From: Gluconacetobacter johannae
Lineage (GTDB): Bacteria; Pseudomonadota; Alphaproteobacteria; Acetobacterales; Acetobacteraceae
DNA length: 64,000 nucleotides
Direction: 5' to 3'
Assembly (NCBI RefSeq): GCF_025994435.1
Contig: NZ_BAQK01000050.1
Span: 62,001 to 126,000 of the forward strand
Shown here one piece after another: positions 17,221 through 24,865 of this stretch; the stretch's first letter is position 1; the number at the start of each line of letters is the position of its first letter. Position numbers and translations under genes: made by a program. The notes under the pieces were generated by a model that saw only the letters and a program-made list of their open reading frames with translations, had not been told where the DNA came from and ran no database searches.

Positions 17221-18048
17221 TCAGCCGGCGGCGAGCAGCGCCTGCACCTGGGCCAGGGGCATTGGCACCAATGTCACGCCAAGGTCGTCGAACAGACGCT
17301 GCTCATTGCGCGTCAGCTCCCCGGGATCGACGATCGCGTAATTCGGACCGGTCGAGCGCTTGAGGATCTGGCGCGCGTAGATCCGCAGCATCTGGTCGTT
17401 GAACCGGCACCCCAGGAACACGAACCCGCAGTTCGTCCGACGGCGACGGACGATGTCGGGAATGGGTGTCTGGATGTCGATTTCCGTCAGAACCTCGACA
17501 TAGTCGGAATCCGCGACCAGATAATTATGATCCGGCGTGACCGCGCCATGGGGCTTGTACAGGATCGTGTGCCATTCTTCGGCCTCGTCCATTCCCGCCT
17601 CGGTCCCGTCGGGACGATAGGCGCGGAACCACCGGGCCTCGCCGATGCCGGCGCGGGTGATGCCCTGGATCTCGCCCCAGCTTTTCCCGGGCGTCGCCTG
17701 CAGGGCGGCGCGCATCGCGCCATCGTACCACGTATCCACGATCATCGTGGGGCGCAGCCCGGCCAGCGTCAGATGCAGCGATCCCGGCGGGACCGGATTT
17801 TCGTAGGCCTTGTCCATCAAGGCAATCAGCGTCGCGCGGTGCCGGCTGCTTTCGATATACTGGCCGGCCGCCCATGGGTTGCCCCGCGCGCGCCGTGGCA
17901 GGGCAACGTGCTGCCCCATGAATGTCGCCAGCCCCTCGGGGGTGACCGGCACACCCTCGCCCGCCGCCAGCGCCGTGGCGCCCGGGCCCAGATAGGGGAC
18001 GAGATGGCCCGCGCGCATCCCGTCCAGCAGATCGTTCGCCATACTCAT
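17221..18048 (-). CDS. SIR2-like domain protein of the nif cluster, function unknown
   Basis: This 275-residue protein begins near HLVPYLGPGATALA (about 15-28), which resembles the nucleotide-binding opening (VPxLGAGxS) of SIR2-like domains. Near the end, CGFVFLGCRFNDQMLRIYARQIL is like the closing strand-helix of SIR2_2 proteins. Classical sirtuin zinc cysteines are not evident. The start ATG overlaps the nifT stop (ATGA) with GGAGG seven bases upstream, so it is translated with nifT and should be induced with nifB. Its role in nitrogen fixation is unknown; NAD binding or hydrolysis is a guess from the fold. It is the last gene before the terminator. Confidence 0.75.
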   Translation of the reverse strand: MSMANDLLDGMRAGHLVPYLGPGATALAAGEGVPVTPEGLATFMGQHVALPRRARGNPWAAGQYIESSRHRATLIALMDKAYENPVPPGSLHLTLAGLRPTMIVDTWYDGAMRAALQATPGKSWGEIQGITRAGIGEARWFRAYRPDGTEAGMDEAEEWHTILYKPHGAVTPDHNYLVADSDYVEVLTEIDIQTPIPDIVRRRRTNCGFVFLGCRFNDQMLRIYARQILKRSTGPNYAIVDPGELTRNEQRLFDDLGVTLVPMPLAQVQALLAAG

Positions 18049-18263
18049 GCTTCGACCTCCTCACCGCGCTTGCGCGCGTTGACGGTGACCGGCAGGCGCG
18101 TATCGGCCGCCATGGGCGGCAGCTCCAGCACCCAGCCGTTCTTCAACCGGACCCATCCACCCCACAGTTCGTCGTGTTCCTGTTCGACCACGAACTCCTC
18201 CAGGTCCTTTTTGGGGACGTAGACGGACAGCCCCCGCGCCTCACGGCGAATCATGATCTTCAT
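18045..18263 (-). CDS. nifT: NifT/FixU
   Basis: This 72-residue protein (MKIMIRREARGLSVYVPKKD, then LEEFVVEQEH) is clearly NifT/FixU, a small conserved nif-cluster protein whose exact function is not settled; mutants elsewhere show little phenotype. It overlaps nifZ upstream and the SIR2-like gene downstream by 4 bp each (ATGA junctions), so nifZ-nifT-SIR2 form one coupled unit. GGAG precedes the ATG. Confidence 0.93.
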   Translation of the reverse strand: MKIMIRREARGLSVYVPKKDLEEFVVEQEHDELWGGWVRLKNGWVLELPPMAADTRLPVTVNARKRGEEVEA

Positions 18264-18538
18264 CGTGCCTGCTCCGGCTCCTGGTTCAGTTCCCGGCCGC
18301 GCATGCCAACGACCGTACCCCGGTCGATGAATTCCACGGCGTAAATGTAGTATCGCTGCAGAAAGACGCCGACATCACGCACGTAGCCGACGTCCCCCTT
18401 GTGCACGAGCATCTCCCCGATCTCGCGGCCCGCGAAGGTGCCGTCATTCTTGACGTACCGGTTTGCGCGGACCTTGGTCCCCGGCATGAAGATCGGCTTC
18501 CCGCGGGTCTCGATCTCCTCCTCACGTCCCAGTCCCAT
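18260..18538 (-). CDS. nifZ: NifZ, P-cluster maturation factor
   Basis: This 92-residue protein has the NifZ core: FMPGTKVRANRYVKNDGTFA, then GEMLVHKGDVGYVRDVGVFL and YYIYAVEFID. In Azotobacter NifZ helps form the second P-cluster of the MoFe protein. The start MGLGREEEIE has GGGAGGA upstream. The first 17 bases overlap the end of the LRV gene in another frame. The nifT start overlaps its stop. Confidence 0.93.
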   Translation of the reverse strand: MGLGREEEIETRGKPIFMPGTKVRANRYVKNDGTFAGREIGEMLVHKGDVGYVRDVGVFLQRYYIYAVEFIDRGTVVGMRGRELNQEPEQAR

Positions 18539-19334
18539 GATCGTCCTCCCTTTCGGATGCGTCGGACAACCTCCGCAGCACCAGTTCACGAATGATCGTC
18601 TCGTCATCGTCGACGAATGCGTCGAGAGCCCGACGTGGCAGGCGTTCAATTGCCGCATATCGGACACGAATGTCCGGATCATGCGCCAGCGCCTCCAGGC
18701 AGCCGGCGGTCGCCCGTTCGGCGGCGCAGCGCCGCACGGTCGGTTCCGGGTCGGTCTTGATCCGCCACAACTGCGCCGGCGGAAGCCGCCGCGCGACCCA
18801 GCGGCGGATATCGGGCTCGACATCGTGAAGGGCGGCCGGCAGCAGGTCGGCGGGCAGGCGCCGCACCGTGACCAGACGGACGAACCAGTCCGGGTCGTCG
18901 AGAAACCGCAGCAAGGCCCGCCCGGTCATTTTGCTTGCGACCACCACGCGCACACGCCGGTCCGGATCATGGACCAGCGCTTCGAGGCGGATGACGGGCA
19001 GGCGCGCCGCGGCGGCCGCGCGAACTTCCGGCTCCGGATCCCGCAGCAGAGGCGGAAGCCGGAACAGCGAGCAGAACCGCGCGGCAATCGCGCGTACCTC
19101 GAAATACGGATGATCGAGATAACCATCCGCCATGCCGCCGTTTTCACGAAAGAAGCGATCGACGCGCCTTGCACGACGATCGCGTACGCAACTCAACCCA
19201 CGGCGGCATCGCCCTTCACGATGCATCGGCTCATGCCGGCACTCGTGACACAGCACCGGATGGCCGAGCCAGTCCACAGACTCGGTCATGCCATCACCCT
19301 GCATGTCCTGCCCGTCCGCGGAATGCTCGTCCAT
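18522..19334 (-). CDS. 4Fe-4S leucine-rich repeat variant (LRV) protein
   Basis: This 270-residue protein has an N-terminal cysteine cluster (LCHECRHEPMHREGRCRRG followed by LSC) and then tandem repeats of about 24 residues such as LPPLLRDPEPEVRAAAAARL and LEALVHDPDRRVRVVVASKM. This is the layout of the LRV protein known from Azotobacter nif regions, where the cysteines bind a [4Fe-4S] cluster ahead of a helical solenoid. Function is unknown. The start at MDEHSADGQD (18 bp after fdxN) is uncertain; MTESVDWLG at 19289 is a good alternative with AGGGTGA upstream. Confidence 0.85.
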   Translation of the reverse strand: MDEHSADGQDMQGDGMTESVDWLGHPVLCHECRHEPMHREGRCRRGLSCVRDRRARRVDRFFRENGGMADGYLDHPYFEVRAIAARFCSLFRLPPLLRDPEPEVRAAAAARLPVIRLEALVHDPDRRVRVVVASKMTGRALLRFLDDPDWFVRLVTVRRLPADLLPAALHDVEPDIRRWVARRLPPAQLWRIKTDPEPTVRRCAAERATAGCLEALAHDPDIRVRYAAIERLPRRALDAFVDDDETIIRELVLRRLSDASEREDDHGTGT

Positions 19335-19351
19335 GACGGCGGCGCCTGGGA

Positions 19352-19546
19352 TCAGGCAGGCACGCAGGTATTGGGCACCGGGCAGACGGCGGCGCACTGC
19401 GCCACGTCGAAATGCCCTTCGCATTCGGTGCATTTCTTGGGGTTAATCACATACAGGTCGTTCTTGAGCGTAATCGCCGCATTCGGGCATTCGAATTCAC
19501 ACGCGCCGCAAACGGTGCACTGCGAGGTGATGATCTTGTAAGCCAT
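19352..19546 (-). CDS. fdxN: FdxN, 2[4Fe-4S] ferredoxin
   Basis: This 64-residue bacterial-type ferredoxin has CTVCGACEFECP (10-21) and a second cluster CTECEGHFDVAQCAAVCP (39-56) with the long spacer typical of FdxN. It lies 32 bp downstream of nifB, where FdxN commonly serves as an electron donor for nitrogenase or NifB-co synthesis. The start MAYKIITSQC has AAGGAG upstream. Confidence 0.95.
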   Translation of the reverse strand: MAYKIITSQCTVCGACEFECPNAAITLKNDLYVINPKKCTECEGHFDVAQCAAVCPVPNTCVPA

Positions 19547-19578
19547 GTTGGTTCTCCTTGTTGAAAATGTAATATGGG

Positions 19579-21051
19579 TCAGGCGATCTGACGGGCCTGG
19601 CTGGCATGCTCCTGGGCATACCAGCTGGAAATCCCGGCCTCGATCCAGTCGTGCGCGAAGGCATCGGTCGCCTCGATCCCGGCCGCGGACAGGCTTTCGC
19701 GCGGGCAGTCGCCGATCTTGGCGCACAGGACGACGCGCACGCCCTCCAGGGCCTCGATCACGCCATCCAGCGTTGCGTCCTCGCCCCATCCGCCTTCGCA
19801 ATACTGATCGGTTTTCCGATGGCCTACGAACGTCACGCCGGCGGGCGACACCTCATAGACCTGGAATTCCTTCGCATGCCCGAAATGCTGGTTGATCCGG
19901 CCACCGCCCTTGGTTGCCACGGCCACCAGCATGGCCTGATCCGCTTCGACCGAGGCCAGCGCCACATCGCCCTTCTGCCGCGCCGCGATATGCTGCCCAC
20001 GTTCCTCGGCGACGACCTCGCGGTAGGTCTCACGTTTTGTCGGATCGTACTCGACCTCGTCGGCCACCAGATCCATCGTGAATTCCTGGCCGCGATCCTC
20101 TCCCAGCAGGCCGACGGCATCGGCGCGGCACTGCCGGCAATGGCGCATCAGCTTGGTGCCGTCCGACAGCTTGTCCTGCAGCGCTTTCAGTTCCATCGCG
20201 CGCGGCCCCCGCTGCCCGGTCAGGCCGTAGTGGGTACCGTGGGCGGGGTCCGAAATCAGGGGCATGATGTTATGCAGGAACGCGCCCTTGCTCTTGACGA
20301 CCCGGTTCACCTCCATCAGGTGCTCGTCATTGACGCCCGGTATCATGACCGAATTGATCTTGGTCAGGATGCCGCGCGCGGTCAGCATCTCCAGCCCCAG
20401 CATCTGCCGCTCGTGCAGGATTTTCGACGCATCGAGGCCCGTCCAGCGACGGTTCTGATAAAAGATCCACGGATAGATCTTCGTGCCGATTTCCGGATCG
20501 ACCATGTTGATGGTGATCGTGACGTGGTCGATATTCATGCGCTCGATCTCATCGACGTGATCGGGCAGCATCAGGCCGTTGGTCGACAGGCAGAGCTTGA
20601 TGTCGGGAATATCGGCGGAAATCAGCTCGAACGTCTCACGCGTCTTGCGCCAGTCGTAACAGGCATCGCCCGGCCCCGCGATACCCAGGACCGAAAGCTG
20701 GGGCACCTCGTTGGCCACCGAAATGACCTTGCGCCGCGCCTGCGCCGGCGTCAGCTTTTCCGATACCACGCCGGGTCGGCTTTCATTGGCGCAATCGTAT
20801 TTGCGGTTACAGTAATTGCACTGGATGTTGCATGCGGGCGCTACGGCCACGTGCATGCGGGCAAAATAATGATGAGCTTCCTCCGAGTAACAGGGATGGT
20901 CCTTGACCTTTTCCCAGATCTCGGCCGGCATATCGTCCGGACCGGATGAACTGCCGCAGCTGGAAGACGAACATCCCTGCTCGTCAAGAGCGGCGCGCAT
21001 ATCCTGCGCCCCGGTCGGCATAAGGGTCTCAAGACCAACAAGCTGAGCCAT
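19579..21051 (-). CDS. nifB: NifB, radical SAM NifB-co synthase
   Basis: NifB (490 residues) fuses two [4Fe-4S] clusters with an interstitial carbide and an extra sulfur to make NifB-co, the core of FeMo-co. The radical SAM motif CNIQCNYC lies at about residue 74. The C-terminal NifX-like domain (AMLVAVATKGGGRINQHFGH, about 356-375) is present, so this is the two-domain type. An N-terminal SSSSCGSSSG stretch is typical. The second ATG (21051) was chosen because GGGGGG stands eight bases upstream. It heads the operon nifB-fdxN-LRV-nifZ-nifT-SIR2. Confidence 0.96.
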   Translation of the reverse strand: MAQLVGLETLMPTGAQDMRAALDEQGCSSSSCGSSSGPDDMPAEIWEKVKDHPCYSEEAHHYFARMHVAVAPACNIQCNYCNRKYDCANESRPGVVSEKLTPAQARRKVISVANEVPQLSVLGIAGPGDACYDWRKTRETFELISADIPDIKLCLSTNGLMLPDHVDEIERMNIDHVTITINMVDPEIGTKIYPWIFYQNRRWTGLDASKILHERQMLGLEMLTARGILTKINSVMIPGVNDEHLMEVNRVVKSKGAFLHNIMPLISDPAHGTHYGLTGQRGPRAMELKALQDKLSDGTKLMRHCRQCRADAVGLLGEDRGQEFTMDLVADEVEYDPTKRETYREVVAEERGQHIAARQKGDVALASVEADQAMLVAVATKGGGRINQHFGHAKEFQVYEVSPAGVTFVGHRKTDQYCEGGWGEDATLDGVIEALEGVRVVLCAKIGDCPRESLSAAGIEATDAFAHDWIEAGISSWYAQEHASQARQIA

Positions 21052-21091
21052 GACCATTTCCCCCCGAATAACGATCTCCCTCTGGAAAGAC

Positions 21092-21106
21092 GCAAGATGC
21101 GTGCCA
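21092..21106 (-). promoter_or_regulatory. sigma-54 promoter of the nifB operon
   Basis: The minus strand reads TGGCACG-CATC-TTGC, a perfect -24/-12 element 40 bp before the nifB start codon. Confidence 0.92.
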
Positions 21107-21158
21107 TGGGGATTTCACGGAGGAAGGCGTTTCCGGCATGTCCAATACGGACAAGGAA

Positions 21159-21174
21159 TGTCCGATGTCCGACA
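21159..21174 (-). promoter_or_regulatory. NifA upstream activator site for nifB
   Basis: The sequence is TGT-ccgatgtccg-ACA, an exact TGT-N10-ACA site about 85 bp upstream of the predicted transcription start. A near match with a 9-base spacer (21139-21153) lies closer to the promoter. Confidence 0.85.
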
Positions 21175-21237
21175 TAACGCCGCCGTCACGATCGCGGGCA
21201 TCCGGACCTATGAGGATGAACGCGATACCGGCCGGCA

Positions 21238-22923
21238 TCAAAATTTTCGGATGGAAATTCCATTCTTCCGAAGGGCGTAGCCGACCTGGCGCGGCGTCAT
21301 GCCCAGGATCCGCGCGGCCTTGGCCTGCACCCAGCCGGCCGTTTCCATGGCGTCGATCAGTTCCTGCTTTTGTGACGGCCGCTCCCCGCCGCCCAGCGCG
21401 CAGGTGGCCGACGAGGGACAATCCGCAGGGCCGGAAATCGTATGCAACGGCACCTCATCCTGTGGCGCGGCAACCGGCGCCCGGCTCGGCGTCATCGGGG
21501 GGTCGTCATGCAACGAACCACTGAAGATCGAAGACAGACATCCGTCGCTCTTGCAGGAGAAATCCTGCGCCCGGATCGAAGGACCGTTCGCCAGCGTGGC
21601 GGTACGCCGGATGCAGTTTTCCAGCTCCCTGACATTTCCGGGAAAATAGCATTTCGACAACACGTCGAGCCCGTCGGACGAAATCGACAGTCGCGTGTGA
21701 TTTTCCTCGTTGAAATGCCGCAGGAATTCCTCAGCCAGCAGCGGGATGTCGGAAGGACGGTCCCGCAGGGGGGGCAGGAAGATGGGTATGACGCTCAACC
21801 GGTAATACAGATCGGCGCGAAACAGCCCCTTGCTGACCGCATCCTCAAGATTACGGTTCGTCGCCGCGACGATACGCACATCCACTTTCAGCGTCCGGGT
21901 CCCCCCGACCCGCTCGAATTCGCCCTCCTGCAGGACACGCAGAAGCTTTGCCTGAAAGCTGGCCGAAATCTCCCCGATCTCGTCCAGGAACAGGGTACCG
22001 CCATCGGCCATCTCGAAGCGGCCCTTACGCATGCTCAACGCGCCGGTGAACGCCCCTTTTTCATGGCCGAACAGTTCGGATTCGAGCACGCTTTCAGGCA
22101 GCGCCGCGCAATTCAGCGTCACGAAGGGCGCATTGCTGCGCGGGGAAAACGCATGAACCGCGCGGGAAAACAGTTCCTTCCCCGTTCCGGATTCTCCGCG
22201 CAGCAATACGGTGACGTTTCGTTTCGCCACACGCTGGATCTTGTCGATGACGGACTGGATTTCCGCGCTTTCGCCGATAATTCCGGTCTCCGCGCTCGAT
22301 ATGGCCTCGGGCTTGCGCTCCTTGGTCAAGGCGGCTTTCAGAAGATATTCGCGGTCCTGCCGCACCATGCGATGCAGGCGCACGGTATGGCCGATCAGCC
22401 CCGCCACCATCGACAGAAGCCTGACGTCCAGATCGGTGAGCTGGGAATCCGGCCGCATGGCTGACCGGTCGATGATAAGTATGCCCGTCACCCGCCCGCG
22501 ATCAATGATCGGCACGCCGATCAGTCCGATCTTCCCTGGGGCCACGCCCCAGGCCGGGGTGACGGAAAACCCGAACGCGCGGTCCAGCGCGACATCCGGC
22601 ACGATCAGCGGCATGCGGCTGGTGACGATATGGCCGATCGCCTGTTCCGGCATGGAAGAAAAATAGGCGACGGCCTCCATCTGGTTGGCCGGCGCCCCGA
22701 TGGTCGTATCCACGCGCTGCGCGTCATCGAACAGGACGACGACGCCATTGTTCATGTCGACGAAGCCTTCCAGCACCGTCAGCACACGCCGGATGGCGTC
22801 TGTCGTTTCGATCGGGGCACAAAGAATCTTGGAGATCTCATGCAGTCCGAACAGAGCCGTATGGGCCCAGCTCGATCCATGCTCCGACAGACCCGATCCG
22901 TTCGCAGAATTTTCCGTAGGCAT
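21238..22923 (-). CDS. nifA: NifA, sigma-54-dependent activator of nif genes
   Basis: NifA (561 residues) activates nif and fix promoters with RpoN. It has an N-terminal GAF domain (about 25-170), a central AAA+ domain with Walker A GESGTGKE (about 243-250) and GAFTGA (about 290-295) that contacts sigma-54, and a C-terminal helix-turn-helix (AKAARILGMTPRQVGYALRK). Between AAA+ and HTH is a linker with CKSDGC (C-x4-C), together with a cysteine at the end of the AAA+ domain. This signature marks the oxygen-sensitive alphaproteobacterial NifA type. No nifL is adjacent. The start MPTENSANG was preferred over codons upstream that lack similarity; its ribosome-binding site is weak. Confidence 0.95.
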   Translation of the reverse strand: MPTENSANGSGLSEHGSSWAHTALFGLHEISKILCAPIETTDAIRRVLTVLEGFVDMNNGVVVLFDDAQRVDTTIGAPANQMEAVAYFSSMPEQAIGHIVTSRMPLIVPDVALDRAFGFSVTPAWGVAPGKIGLIGVPIIDRGRVTGILIIDRSAMRPDSQLTDLDVRLLSMVAGLIGHTVRLHRMVRQDREYLLKAALTKERKPEAISSAETGIIGESAEIQSVIDKIQRVAKRNVTVLLRGESGTGKELFSRAVHAFSPRSNAPFVTLNCAALPESVLESELFGHEKGAFTGALSMRKGRFEMADGGTLFLDEIGEISASFQAKLLRVLQEGEFERVGGTRTLKVDVRIVAATNRNLEDAVSKGLFRADLYYRLSVIPIFLPPLRDRPSDIPLLAEEFLRHFNEENHTRLSISSDGLDVLSKCYFPGNVRELENCIRRTATLANGPSIRAQDFSCKSDGCLSSIFSGSLHDDPPMTPSRAPVAAPQDEVPLHTISGPADCPSSATCALGGGERPSQKQELIDAMETAGWVQAKAARILGMTPRQVGYALRKNGISIRKF

Positions 22924-23082
22924 GATCTCAAACCCTGCCTCTGTCCGGCCGTTCCGACACATGACCACCTAACATTAAGGAAATGTGACACCCCACGTCG
23001 GAAACTTCAACATTCATTTACGATGAAGAAATATTTACTGACACATCAACGCGAGGAGATTCCCGCCTTCCCACGTCTATAT

Positions 23083-23679
23083 TTATGCAGATATAGATGT
23101 TCCGTATCCATGACGTGGGTCAACTGGCATTGATATTACAGGGGACGCTCCCCGCACCGCATCGCTCCAGCGCAGAATGGCCTGGGTGCTGGGCGCCACG
23201 ACATGCGCCGCCCCGCCCAGGAATGATTCCCATGCCGAAAAAAACCGCGCCGGAACAACGATCAGGACCGGAATGCCTTCCATGATCGCCTCGGCAATTT
23301 CGGCGCGCAGCCCGTGACCTTCGGCCTCCCGCAGACCAAATCGGTTAATCATCAGGATATCGGGGGCCTGGGCGATATGGTCCCGCAGAACCGTCGAAAC
23401 CCGGCCGAACGCCGAGATGTCCAGGGAACAGACGGTCGGGTCGTCCCCACCCGGCGTGTCCAGACGAATCTGCTCGTTCGACACCAGGTCCGCGACGAAC
23501 ATTTCACGACGCCCGTTGGGAAGTGGTCCGCCCCAATATTGCACGACCCCGCCGACACACAGGCCGCGCGTCCTCAGGGCGGCGACGGTGTCTGTCAGGA
23601 CGGCCGGCAGGTCCACCCGGTCATCCTGAAGCAGCGTTGCAATCGGAAGATCGGGTTGACGGATAGCAGAGACTGTCAT
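23083..23679 (-). CDS. DUF2478-type protein next to nifA and mod genes
   Basis: This 198-residue protein (MTVSAIRQPDLPIATLLQDD, then RVDLPAVLTDTVAALRTRG) looks like the DUF2478 family, which is often encoded near nitrogenase or molybdate genes and shares features with small nucleotidases/P-loop-like folds. A clear Walker A is not present. LMINRFGLREAEGHGLRAEIAE (about 110-131) and GIPVLIVVP (about 135-143) are the most conserved-looking parts. GGGAGG before the ATG fixes the start. It is monocistronic, 159 bp upstream of nifA on the same strand, and stands behind a sigma-54-like promoter. Function is unknown. Confidence 0.7.
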   Translation of the reverse strand: MTVSAIRQPDLPIATLLQDDRVDLPAVLTDTVAALRTRGLCVGGVVQYWGGPLPNGRREMFVADLVSNEQIRLDTPGGDDPTVCSLDISAFGRVSTVLRDHIAQAPDILMINRFGLREAEGHGLRAEIAEAIMEGIPVLIVVPARFFSAWESFLGGAAHVVAPSTQAILRWSDAVRGASPVISMPVDPRHGYGTSISA

Positions 23680-23768
23680 GGATGCCTCCCTTGATGGCCC
23701 TTGCCCGGACGACGGCCCCTTCGCCGATCGCGGCGACGCCAGGAGCGACGGGACAATCCGGCACTCAC

Positions 23769-23783
23769 GCAAAAAACATGCCA
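23769..23783 (-). promoter_or_regulatory. sigma-54-like promoter of the DUF2478 gene
   Basis: The minus strand reads TGGCATG-TTTT-TTGC with correct GG-N10-GC spacing. The sixth base is T instead of C. It lies 90 bp before the start codon. Confidence 0.65.
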
Positions 23784-24018
23784 CGGCAGCCATACCGTTA
23801 CACACCAGAAACCATATGACCGCAACTGGCTGACCGCAGGCATGATTGCACCTGGGGATGTTCCGAACGGGCCGCGATTGGAGCGATCCGGTGCGCCCAA
23901 GCCGTTGTTTTGAGAAGGCATCGTCCGCATGCCGGCCTGCGATCCAGACCGGGATCCAGTCCCAGGCATCACGCACCAAACCCCATCACGATCCCGAGAT
24001 GACCTGCCGTCGCAGATG

Positions 24019-24033
24019 TGGCATGCTTCTTGC
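24019..24033 (+). promoter_or_regulatory. sigma-54-like promoter of modABC-rpoN
   Basis: The plus strand reads TGGCATG-CTTC-TTGC, followed by GTG, with correct GG-N10-GC spacing, 68 bp before modA. It shares the T at the sixth position with the divergent promoter at 23769-23783. Confidence 0.7.
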
Positions 24034-24100
24034 GTGAAATCCAAATGCGGGCCAACCCGCACGATTCCGGCCCGTCCGGACAGCAGGGAGTTCTCGACCC

Positions 24101-24865
24101 ATGGCGCCGATCCGGATAATCCGCATAGCCGTCATAACCGCTGCGATCGTGACGATAAAAGCCACGGGCTGCATTGCCGCGGATGTACGCGTGGCGGTCG
24201 CCGCGAATTTCGCCGACGTCGCGAAGGACATCGCCGACGAATTCCATACCGCCACCGGAAACACCGTGATCCTGAGTTCGGGGGCCAGCGGGCAGATCTA
24301 TAATCAGATCACCCAGGGGGCGCCCTACGACGTCTTCCTGAGCGCCGATCACACACGCCCCGAAATGCTGGTCCAGCATAATCTGGGCGTGCCGGCATCC
24401 CTGTTCACCTATGCGATCGGGCAACTGGTCCTGTGGAGCGGCCGCCCCGGCCTGGCGACCGACGGCGCGGTGCTGAAATCCGATCATCCGGGCATCATCG
24501 CGATTTGCAACCCGCGCACCGCGCCCTACGGTCAGGCTGCGATCGAAACGATGCGCGCACTGGGCGTTCTGGACACGCTCCGGCCGCAAATCGTCGAAGG
24601 GCAGTCGGTGGCCCAGGCCTATCAATTCGTCAAATCCGGAAACGCCGGCAGCGGCTTCGTCGCGCTGTCCCAGATCCAGCACGAGGAAGGCGGGTCCCGA
24701 TGGGTCGTTCCCGCGCGCCTTTACACCCCCATCCTCCAGGACGCCGTCCTGCTGAAGGGGGCGGCGACCAGTCCCGTCGCGCTGTCCTTCATGGCGTTCA
24801 TGAGATCGCCCGCGATCCAGTCTCTGATAAAAAGCCGGGGCTATCGCCTTCCCGGTGGAGACTAG
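24101..24865 (+). CDS. modA: ModA, periplasmic molybdate-binding protein
   Basis: This 254-residue protein has a hydrophobic signal peptide (about 1-27, ending near GCIAAD) followed by VRVAVAANFADVAKDIADEF, the ModA opening. SSGASGQIYNQI (about 58-69) and GAPYDVFLSAD (about 73-83) hold oxyanion-contacting residues. It captures molybdate in the periplasm for ModBC. Nitrogenase cofactor synthesis needs this Mo, which explains its place beside nif. modB starts on the base after its stop codon. Confidence 0.95.
   Translation: MAPIRIIRIAVITAAIVTIKATGCIAADVRVAVAANFADVAKDIADEFHTATGNTVILSSGASGQIYNQITQGAPYDVFLSADHTRPEMLVQHNLGVPASLFTYAIGQLVLWSGRPGLATDGAVLKSDHPGIIAICNPRTAPYGQAAIETMRALGVLDTLRPQIVEGQSVAQAYQFVKSGNAGSGFVALSQIQHEEGGSRWVVPARLYTPILQDAVLLKGAATSPVALSFMAFMRSPAIQSLIKSRGYRLPGGD

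Larger units (their letters stand above)
23680..24100. other. 421-bp divergent control region between the DUF2478 gene and modA
   Basis: This gene-free stretch holds two divergent sigma-54-like promoters, one for each flanking gene, both with TGGCATG in place of TGGCACG. No exact TGT-N10-ACA NifA site and no clear ModE-type palindrome were found in it. The remainder shows no recognisable element. Confidence 0.7.

Noticed and set aside
21139..21153. TGT-N9-ACA in the nifB control region
   Set aside because: The spacer is nine bases, not ten; the exact site at 21159-21174 explains regulation better.
22924..23082. Possible promoter of nifA in the AT-rich gap
   Set aside because: No convincing -35/-10 or -24/-12 pair could be fixed by eye, so no promoter is annotated.
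23790..23960. TGT triplets in the mod/DUF2478 gap as possible NifA sites
   Set aside because: None has ACA at the N10 position; best matches lose two of three bases.
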